Assembly: GCA_964236495.1 (NCBI GenBank)
Contig: CAXSBR010000010.1
Location: 50,656-114,655, forward strand
Reading direction: 5' to 3'
Length of the DNA: 64,000 nucleotides
From: CAXSBR01 sp964236495
Lineage (GTDB): Bacteria > Actinomycetota > Actinomycetes > Mycobacteriales > Jatrophihabitantaceae
The first letter of the stretch is position 1, and the number at the start of each line of letters is the position of its first letter. Of the stretch, positions 58,573-64,000 are shown one piece after another. The position numbers and the translations under genes are program-made. Below the pieces are notes generated by a model that saw only the letters and a program-made list of their open reading frames with translations, was not told where the DNA came from and made no database searches.

Positions 58573-59495
58573 CCGAGCGGGTCGCGGCGATCGACTGCGG
58601 TACCAATTCGCTGCGTTTGCTGATCGCTGAGCCAGGCGGTGCAGGCCTGGTGGACGTCGTGCGGGTGATGCGGATCGTGCGCCTGGGCCAAGGCGTCGAC
58701 CAAACCGGGATGCTGCATGCCGATGCGCTGGCGCGAACGGAAGTGGTTCTGAGCGAGTACGCCGAGATGATCTCGGCCAGCGGCGCATCGGCGGTGCGAA
58801 TGGTGGCGACGTCGGCAGTGCGCGACGCAGGCAATCGGGCGGCGTTCGAGGCGATGGTGCTGCGCTCGCTGGGCCGGCCCGCGGAGGTCGCGTCGGGCGT
58901 CGAGGAGGCGCGCCTGAGCTTCACCGGTGCCTGTGCGGCGCTGCCCGCAGGTATCGGTACGGTGCTGGTCGTCGACATCGGCGGCGGCTCGACCGAGCTC
59001 GTCAGCGGCACGGCCGGCACAGTCGGAACCGGTGGCGAGGTCGGCACAGCGGTAAGCCTGGACGTGGGCAGTGTTCGGCTCACGGAGCGCTACGTCCGTA
59101 CCGACCCGATCTCTGCTGCCGAGCGAGAAGCCGTCGCGGCGCAGGTCGCCGGGCAATTCGCCGGATCCGGACTCGGTCGCAGTGACGCCCAGCTCGTCGG
59201 CGTCGCGGGCACGGTGACCACGGTCGCCGCGCTTGCACTCGGACTGAGCAGCTATTCGTCCGTGGCCGTCGAGGGTGCTCGGCTGTCGCGAGCACGGATC
59301 GATGCAGCCGTCGACGCGCTGATGTCGATGTCGCGCGTGCAGCGCCTTGCTACCGGCGTCATCCACCCCGGCCGGGTCGACGTTATCGCCGCTGGTGCAC
59401 TCATCTTGCAGACGCTGATGGCACACCTGAGTGCGCCGGACATCGTCGTCACCGAGCACGACATCCTCGACGGCATCGCCGCCAGCCTGTGCTGA
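58569..59495 (+). CDS. ppx: Ppx/GppA-family exopolyphosphatase
   Basis: A phosphatase of the sugar kinase/Hsp70 fold acting on polyphosphate or pppGpp. 308 residues, the short actinobacterial form without a C-terminal HD domain: AIDCGTNSLRLLI at the start, ATSAVRDAGNR, VVDIGGGSTEL and GVAGTVTTVAALAL. ATG overlaps DUF501 by four bases. Whether it prefers polyphosphate or pppGpp cannot be told here. Confidence 0.93.
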   Translation: MTERVAAIDCGTNSLRLLIAEPGGAGLVDVVRVMRIVRLGQGVDQTGMLHADALARTEVVLSEYAEMISASGASAVRMVATSAVRDAGNRAAFEAMVLRSLGRPAEVASGVEEARLSFTGACAALPAGIGTVLVVDIGGGSTELVSGTAGTVGTGGEVGTAVSLDVGSVRLTERYVRTDPISAAEREAVAAQVAGQFAGSGLGRSDAQLVGVAGTVTTVAALALGLSSYSSVAVEGARLSRARIDAAVDALMSMSRVQRLATGVIHPGRVDVIAAGALILQTLMAHLSAPDIVVTEHDILDGIAASLC

Positions 59496-59578
59496 TTGCG
59501 CCTGGCGCACTGCGTGCGGAGGTGGATGCCGATCGAGGGGCCTGGGACATGCGTTGTCAAACGCTGGTCGAGGAGTGG

Positions 59579-60340
59579 TCAGAGGAACGTGCCGCCGGAG
59601 ACCTCGATGCGTTCGGCGGTGATCCATCGCATCTGATCGCTGACCAGCGCGGCAATGGCGTCACCGATCTCCTCAGGTTGACCGACGCGACCGAGTGCGG
59701 TGTGTTCACCGAGGGTTTTGCGCAGCTGCGGGTCGTCGCGCATGGCGCCGCTGTTGAAGTCGGTAGCTGTCGGACCGGGGGCGATGCTGTTGACGCGGAT
59801 CCGCCGCGGTCCGAGTTCGACGGCCAGACTGCGAGTGATGGCCTCCAAGGCGGTCTTGGATGCGGCATATACCGACGTGCTGGGGCTGACATGGCGGGTC
59901 AACGACGTGGAGACGTTGACGATGCATCCGCCGTCGTCCATCAGGGGCACGAGCGCCTGGATGAGGAAGAACGTGCCGCGCACGTTAGTGCCCATCACCT
60001 GATCGAACTGCTCGGTAGTGACGTTCTCCAGCGCTCCGAACAGGCCCACGCCGGCGTTGTTTACCACGACATCGAGCCGCGACGTCTGCCACCGTCGAGA
60101 AAGCGCTGCCGACAAGTCTGTGACGAAGGTGGTGAACGAGCCCACGTCGCTGATGTCGAGGTAGGCGGCGACCGCCTCGCCGCCGGCGCTCTGGATTTCG
60201 TCCACGGTTTCGGTCGCGGCATTCTCCGATCCCCGGTACGTCACCACCACCCTGGCTCCGGAGGCGGCAAGAGCAAGGGCCGTGGATCGGCCGAGGCCGC
60301 GATTGGCGCCGGTGACGAGCGCAAGAGGTGGAGAGGTCAT
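59579..60340 (-). CDS. Short-chain dehydrogenase/reductase
   Basis: A 253-residue classical SDR: cofactor loop TGANRGLG near residue 11, NNAGVGLFG, active-site YAASK and C-terminal EVSGGTFL. NADP(H) preference is suggested by the basic residue in the loop (ANRG). Substrate unknown. Its ATG overlaps the stop of the small upstream ORF (TCAT on the plus strand, 60337-60340), so the pair is translationally coupled. It is divergent from a TetR gene across an operator-like dyad, which probably makes it a target of that repressor. Confidence 0.92.
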   Translation of the reverse strand: MTSPPLALVTGANRGLGRSTALALAASGARVVVTYRGSENAATETVDEIQSAGGEAVAAYLDISDVGSFTTFVTDLSAALSRRWQTSRLDVVVNNAGVGLFGALENVTTEQFDQVMGTNVRGTFFLIQALVPLMDDGGCIVNVSTSLTRHVSPSTSVYAASKTALEAITRSLAVELGPRRIRVNSIAPGPTATDFNSGAMRDDPQLRKTLGEHTALGRVGQPEEIGDAIAALVSDQMRWITAERIEVSGGTFL

Positions 60341-60552
60341 GATTGGATTCCTTCGGGAAAAGTAACGTGGATGGGGGGGCTGCCCGCCATCCACTGGGAC
60401 AGCGGCGCGACAAGGAACCACACCTCGATCCGGCGTGGTCGACCGGTTATGGCGCCGGTAGTCGTGATGTCGACTGTGCGCTCACGCGCCGACGACGACG
60501 GTGTGATCGCCAGCGCACTCGTGATATCGATGTCTGCAGCACCGGCGGGCAT
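60337..60552 (-). CDS. Truncated PNPOx/Ddn-like protein (71 residues)
   Basis: The ATG at 60552 has a near-ideal ribosome site (AAGGAG, 5 bases) and the stop overlaps the SDR start, so it is probably translated. Residues 22-55 (RERTVDITTTG, GRPRRIEVWF, WMAGSPP) resemble the start of the deazaflavin-dependent nitroreductase/PNPOx-fold family (Ddn-like), whose members are about 130-150 residues. The rest of that fold is missing and the tail IHVTFPEGIQS is unrelated. It is best read as a deletion remnant that still couples translation to the SDR. Confidence 0.55.
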   Translation of the reverse strand: MPAGAADIDITSALAITPSSSARERTVDITTTGAITGRPRRIEVWFLVAPLSQWMAGSPPIHVTFPEGIQS

Positions 60553-60568
60553 AGGACTCCTTCGCTTA

Positions 60569-60586
60569 TAAGTAAATATATACTTA
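60569..60586. promoter_or_regulatory. AT-rich TetR operator between divergent genes
   Basis: TAAGTA-AATATA-TACTTA is an 18-bp dyad with perfect 6-bp arms. It stands out sharply in GC-rich DNA and lies between the divergent small ORF/SDR pair (starts at 60552) and the TetR gene (60637). This is the usual place and length for a TetR-family operator controlling both directions. Confidence 0.75.
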
Positions 60587-60636
60587 CTCTAACGGTTGCT
60601 TGCTGTCCTTGCCACTACATCCATTCGGGAGAAACC

Positions 60637-61227
60637 ATGCCCGCTCGCGACGCCGACGCCACCAAGGCGCGAATCCTCGCCGCCGCCGTCGCCGAGTTCT
60701 CCGCCTATGGCTTCGCCGGCGGGCGCATCGAACGCGTTGCCCGGCAAGCGCACACCAACGTGCGGATGATCTATGCCTACTTCGGCAGCAAAGATGTGCT
60801 GTTCGACACCGCGCTGGTCAGCGCGATCCAATCCCTTGCTGCCGAGGTGCCTCCCACCCCTGATGACCTCGCGGCATGGGCAGGCACGCTGTTCGACTAT
60901 CACGGACGAAAGCCGGCCGCGTTCCGCATCAGCTTGTGGGCTCAGCTCGAGCGCCCGAAGGCGGCATCCGAGCCGTTGGAGAGCTTTCTGACGAAGACGG
61001 CCCAACTGTCCAGCGTCGCCGCTGCGCCGCTCAATGCCGTCGACCTGCTCACGATCATCTACGCCGTTGCACAGGCCTGGTACTTAACGCCGGTCGGACT
61101 GTTGTCCGCCGACGGCGCCGACCCCAGCGATCCTCGGCGGATTGCCGCCCATCGCAAGGCCATCGTGGTGGCTGTCGAGCGTCTGGCGACCACGACGGCG
61201 GAACATCACGCGCGCCGGTCCGGGTAG
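60637..61227 (+). CDS. TetR/AcrR-family transcriptional regulator
   Basis: A 196-residue repressor: helix-turn-helix at about 10-55 (AEFSAYGFAGGRIERVARQA, then MIYAYFGSKDVLF) and a C-terminal ligand domain. GGGAGAAA precedes the ATG at 60637; the frame is open further upstream but crosses the operator, so 60637 is right. It probably represses itself and the divergent small ORF/SDR operon. Confidence 0.9.
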   Translation: MPARDADATKARILAAAVAEFSAYGFAGGRIERVARQAHTNVRMIYAYFGSKDVLFDTALVSAIQSLAAEVPPTPDDLAAWAGTLFDYHGRKPAAFRISLWAQLERPKAASEPLESFLTKTAQLSSVAAAPLNAVDLLTIIYAVAQAWYLTPVGLLSADGADPSDPRRIAAHRKAIVVAVERLATTTAEHHARRSG

Positions 61228-61253
61228 CAGCGCAGGGCCGTTCGACAAGTACC

Positions 61254-61556
61254 TCAGACGGTCTGCTTCTTCGGGTCTTCCTCGAAGCCGGGCGGCTCGG
61301 TGCCCACGATGGCACGCCACGTTCCGGCAGCGCCCTTGGTGCTCAGCACCTTGGCCAGCGCGGTGCCGACGCCGGCGATCGCAGCCCAGATCAGCGCGTC
61401 GGACCAGCCGACATCGGCCTTCTTCGGATCCTTGGGCGGGTCGTTCGGACGCGCCGCTACCCAGGCCTTGTTCGTCAATGCTCGGATCACCTTCGCGATC
61501 GGAACACTCAGGGCGACGGTCAGCACTCGGTAGAGAAGCTTGGCAGCGAAGTTCAC
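61254..61556 (-). CDS. DUF4235 family small protein
   Basis: About 100 residues beginning with GTG at 61556 (MNFAAKLLYRVLTVALSVPI). One hydrophobic helix lies near the N-terminus, a Pro/Lys/Asp stretch (NDPPKDPKKADVGW) in the middle and a second hydrophobic helix (SDALIWAAIAGVGTALAKVL) after it. This is the layout of actinobacterial DUF4235, function unknown, probably membrane-associated. The ribosome site is weak; upstream in-frame starts to 61682 are possible. Confidence 0.75.
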   Translation of the reverse strand: MNFAAKLLYRVLTVALSVPIAKVIRALTNKAWVAARPNDPPKDPKKADVGWSDALIWAAIAGVGTALAKVLSTKGAAGTWRAIVGTEPPGFEEDPKKQTV

Positions 61557-61681
61557 ACCGACGATTGTTGCCGATCCACGGCGGCGGCGGTAGGCAGGGT
61601 GCGCGTAACCGTCATCGGTCCGCGACGTGCAACGGCATCTGGAACGCGTGCCTACCGGGGACCGTGAGCGATGATGAGGCA

Positions 61682-62500
61682 ATGATCGTCGCGCCGGGCT
61701 CCGGCTGGCCGGGGGATCGAGCGACGGCGCTGACGCCGGTCGCGTACTCGGCGCGCAATGTTGCGGAGTTGGCAGGCGGTGCCGGCACCGTGCACGACGT
61801 AGCCGCGCGCGTCTCGGTGTGTCGGGCCTGCCCCCGGCTCGTGAGCTGGCGCGAACAGGTCGCCGCCGTCAAACGCCGGTCCTTCGCCTTGGAGCCGTAC
61901 TGGGGCAGGCCGGTGCCCGGCTTCGGAGTCGAAGACCCCGCAATTCTGATCGTCGGCCTGGCGCCGGCCGCGCACGGCGCGAACAGAACCGGCCGCAACT
62001 TCACCGGCGACCGGTCCGGGGACTTCCTCTACGCCGGACTGCACCGGGCCGGGCTGGCGAATCAGGCCACCAGCGTGCACGCCGGGGATGGGCTCACGCT
62101 GCGGCGCACCCGCATCGTCGCAGCGGTCCGCTGCGCGCCGCCGGCCAATCTGCCTACGCCCGGCGAGCGCGACACGTGCGCTCAGTGGTTGGTGCGCGAG
62201 CTGCAGCTGGTGCAGGCGAGCGTGCGCTGCATAGTCGTGCTGGGCGGGTTCGGATGGAGCGCGCTGTGGCCGGCGTTGCGCAGCGCCGGACTGATCAGCG
62301 CGCAGCGGGTGCCTGCCTTCGGTCATGGCGTCGAGGTCGCCCTGCCCGACGGAGTGACGGTGCTGGGCTGCTATCACGTCAGCCAGCAGAACACCTTCAC
62401 CGGCCGGCTCACCGAATCGATGCTCGATGCCGTATTCGCGCGGGCATTGCACCTTGCCGACGTCGATGCCGGCGGTACGGCACACTCGAGCGTGCACTGA
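61682..62500 (+). CDS. Uracil-DNA glycosylase, family 5 (UdgB-like)
   Basis: A base-excision repair enzyme removing uracil and other deaminated bases. About 272 residues. Cysteines in VCRACPRL and a later VRCAPP and DTCAQW are placed to hold a 4Fe-4S cluster. The active-site loop is GLAPAAHGANRTGRNF, where family 5 lacks the polar catalytic Asp/Asn, and the second motif is YHVSQQNTFTGRL. The start is ATG 61682, with GTG 61664 as an alternative. The tRNA gene follows three bases after its stop. Confidence 0.9.
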   Translation: MIVAPGSGWPGDRATALTPVAYSARNVAELAGGAGTVHDVAARVSVCRACPRLVSWREQVAAVKRRSFALEPYWGRPVPGFGVEDPAILIVGLAPAAHGANRTGRNFTGDRSGDFLYAGLHRAGLANQATSVHAGDGLTLRRTRIVAAVRCAPPANLPTPGERDTCAQWLVRELQLVQASVRCIVVLGGFGWSALWPALRSAGLISAQRVPAFGHGVEVALPDGVTVLGCYHVSQQNTFTGRLTESMLDAVFARALHLADVDAGGTAHSSVH

Positions 62501-62503
62501 GCG

Positions 62504-62576
62504 GCCCCCGTAGCCCAATGGCAGAGGCAGACCTCTTAAAAGGGTTCCAGTGTCGGTTCGAGTCCGACCGGGGGCA
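62504..62576 (+). tRNA. tRNA with UAA anticodon (Leu), short variable loop
   Basis: A complete cloverleaf: acceptor GCCCCCG/CGGGGGC, D-arm GCCC with loop AATGGCAG, anticodon stem GACCT/GGGTT with two G-U pairs, loop CTTAAAA with U33 and anticodon TAA, variable loop CCAGT, T-arm GTCGG/CCGAC. The discriminator is A73, which leucine needs, and no CCA is encoded. The anticodon reads UUA. The variable region is only five bases, whereas normal bacterial tRNA-Leu has a long extra arm, so the charging specificity is uncertain. Confidence 0.85.
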
Positions 62577-62703
62577 CGTCGTGGCCGCGTCGATAACCGA
62601 TGACCGCTCAACGTTTGCGGGAACGTTCACCGGCCCGCCCGCGTTTCTTGGATAGCGGCTTAATAGTCGGCACATCGAACGAAATTGACAGTTGAGAGAG
62701 GCG

Positions 62704-63501
62704 ATGACAGTGCCGAACCCGGTATTGGGCAACTTCGACGCAGCGGCCAACGGCCGTCGTCCAACGCCGTCGTCAGTGAACCTCAGCGCGGCTGAGCTGG
62801 AACAGATGTACGCCAAGCCCGCCTACACCCCCGAGCGGTACATGACCCTCGACGACGTGGTGGTGCGCACCGCGGCGATGCTCGCCGTCGTGTTCGGCGT
62901 CGGCGCGGTGACGTGGGCCTTGGGTCCGACGAGCACGTCGGCCGGCGGTCTGATCGGCATCGGCGCGATCGGTGGCCTCGTGCTGGGGCTGTACATGTCG
63001 TTCTCGATGAAGGCCAACGCGATCACCGCGCTGGCGTACTCCGCGTTCGAAGGGCTGTTGCTCGGCGGGATCAGCCGGGCGTTCGAGGCTCGGTACCCCG
63101 GCGTCGTGGTGCAGGCGCTGACCGGAACGCTGATGGTCGCCGCGGGCATGCTGTTCGTTTACAAGACCGGCGCCATCCGCGTCACGCCCCGCTTCACCCG
63201 CATCGTCATCGGCGCGACCATCGGCGTGTTCGGGCTGATGATCGTCAACCTGATCGCGTCGTTCTTCGTCGACGGCGGGCTCGGCCTGCGCGATGGCCAT
63301 GGTCCGATGGCGATCATCTTCAGCCTGCTCTGCATCGGCCTGGCGGCGTTCAACCTGGTGCTGGACTTCGACCTGATCGAGAACAGCATCCGTCGCGGCG
63401 TCGACCAGAAGTTCGCCTGGTACGCCTCCTTCGGCCTCGTCGTCACCCTGGTCTGGTTGTACTTCGAGATCCTGCGGCTGCTGGGATACGCCCGCAACTG
63501 A
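62704..63501 (+). CDS. Bax inhibitor-1/YccA family membrane protein
   Basis: A 265-residue protein with a hydrophilic N-terminus (1-50, YTPERYMTLDDVVVRTA just before the membrane part) and seven membrane segments (about 55-260). ALAYSAFEGLLLGGISRAFE is the BI-1 core and DFDLIENSIRRG near the end carries the conserved Asp pair region. Family members act as pH-sensitive calcium leak channels in some bacteria; the role here is unknown. ATG 62704 is preceded by GAGAGAGG. It ends at a clear hairpin terminator. Confidence 0.92.
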   Translation: MTVPNPVLGNFDAAANGRRPTPSSVNLSAAELEQMYAKPAYTPERYMTLDDVVVRTAAMLAVVFGVGAVTWALGPTSTSAGGLIGIGAIGGLVLGLYMSFSMKANAITALAYSAFEGLLLGGISRAFEARYPGVVVQALTGTLMVAAGMLFVYKTGAIRVTPRFTRIVIGATIGVFGLMIVNLIASFFVDGGLGLRDGHGPMAIIFSLLCIGLAAFNLVLDFDLIENSIRRGVDQKFAWYASFGLVVTLVWLYFEILRLLGYARN

Positions 63502-63519
63502 GCATCACAGCACCAACTA

Positions 63520-63553
63520 CGACGCCCGGACCGCACTCGCGGCCCGGGCGTCG
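63520..63553 (+). terminator. Terminator hairpin after the BI-1 gene
   Basis: CGACGCCCGG (63520-63529) pairs perfectly over 10 bp with CCGGGCGTCG (63544-63553), 18 bases after the stop codon. From here to about 63753 I see no gene. Confidence 0.75.
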
Positions 63554-63753
63554 CCGTGTCAAGCGAAGTTGGCCCCAGGCCGACGGAGCGAGGCGGCCCC
63601 GGCTCGCGGCGCTGGCGTGGGCGGGTGGCAGCTCGGACCTGGGCTCGTGAGCGGTGGCTGAGGGGTCCTCGATTGGCGACCTTGACAACGAGCCCTTGGT
63701 ACCCGCACGTCTGTCAAGCGTGTCGTTGCCAGGCGTCGGAGGAGACGACATGA

Positions 63754-64000
63754 ATCGCAGGACGAGGCGCCGGTGGCGCCCGAATGCGGATGGAGAAGAA
63801 GCTCGGCACCAGGATCAACGGCAACCGCACCGAGGAGGCGGCGGCCACCGGTGCCGACCAGATCGCCGTCGCCTGCCCGTTCTGCCGGGTGATGCTGTCC
63901 GACGCACTGACGTCCCAGCAGGCCGCCGGCTCCGCACCCGGGAGTGTCGAGGTCGTGGACGTCGCGCAGATGCTGCTGGCCGCCGTCCGGCGCGGAACCC
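63754..64000 (+). pseudogene. C-terminal fragment of an Fe-S oxidoreductase (CCG-domain, partial at window end)
   Basis: In one frame after a TGA at 63751 the DNA reads GAGGARMRMEKKLGTRIN, NRTEEAAATGADQIAVACPF and VEVVDVAQMLLAAVRRG. This is the C-terminal half of the second cysteine-rich domain of GlpC/heterodisulfide-reductase-like Fe-S oxidoreductases. The expected CCGAGGARMW is altered: the cysteines just before GAGG are missing (GRGAGGARM), and no upstream part of the protein is present. A second frame begins at ATG 63750 behind AGGAG but encodes only Arg-rich sequence. It is most likely a duplicated or truncated fragment; its end lies outside the window. Confidence 0.65.

Noticed and set aside
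63750..64000. Arg-rich frame from ATG 63750 with an AGGAG site
   Set aside because: The frame that resembles a real protein is a different one; this is probably a coincidental start.

Overview
The window is chromosomal DNA from a high-GC Gram-positive bacterium of the Actinomycetota. Supporting signs are the GC-rich third positions, frequent GTG starts, many ATGA/GTGA stop-start overlaps, a LuxA-like (probably F420-linked) oxidoreductase, an Ada-AlkA fusion, DUF4235 and DUF501 genes, and the actinobacterial gene order ispE ... rplY-pth ... mfd-(SurA-like)-mazG-eno-ftsB-DUF501-ppx. I cannot fix the genus; the mixture fits Frankineae-like lineages, but that is inference.

Layout. 0-14.4 kb holds mostly backbone genes: the 3' end of an unidentified gene, tRNA-Gln(UUG), a fatty-acyl desaturase with tandem inverted repeats in front, kynureninase, a TetR regulator with a 5 x 54-bp repeat tail, an ABC-F ATPase coupled to ispE, then rplY-pth, a LuxA-like oxidoreductase, the alkylation-repair pair ada-alkA/ogt, and PEP carboxylase.

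14.5-46.9 kb is an accessory surface-glycopolymer island between pth (ends 8.3 kb) and mfd (starts 47.0 kb), which lie close together in several actinobacteria I know. It encodes the initiating polyprenyl-phosphate sugar transferase, sulfate activation (cysQ-cysD-cysN), glycosyltransferases (including a GT4-GT2 fusion), a CDP-alcohol phosphotransferase and a TagD-like cytidylyltransferase, a Wzy/ligase-like membrane protein, a Wzx-like flippase, and a Wzz/tyrosine-kinase protein whose Walker A lysine is arginine. It also encodes five exported proteins: two delta-60-propeller/LamG proteins (one with six PKD domains), two related parallel beta-helix proteins and an alginate-lyase-like protein. 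Three of these appear to share a beta-sandwich domain. The likely job is to build, modify, export and scaffold a surface polysaccharide that may carry phosphodiester-linked substituents. The island contains a decayed IS3-family element, tandem repeats and many TTA leucine codons.

47-59.5 kb returns to backbone genes: mfd, a SurA-like lipoprotein, mazG, a D-Ala-D-Ala carboxypeptidase divergent from a two-component pair, adenine deaminase, eno, ftsB-like, DUF501 and ppx. 59.6-64 kb has an SDR preceded by a coupled, truncated PNPOx/Ddn-like ORF and divergent from a TetR gene across an AT-rich operator, then DUF4235, a family-5 uracil-DNA glycosylase, an unusual short-armed tRNA with a UAA anticodon, a Bax inhibitor-1 family protein, and a fragment of an Fe-S oxidoreductase running off the end.
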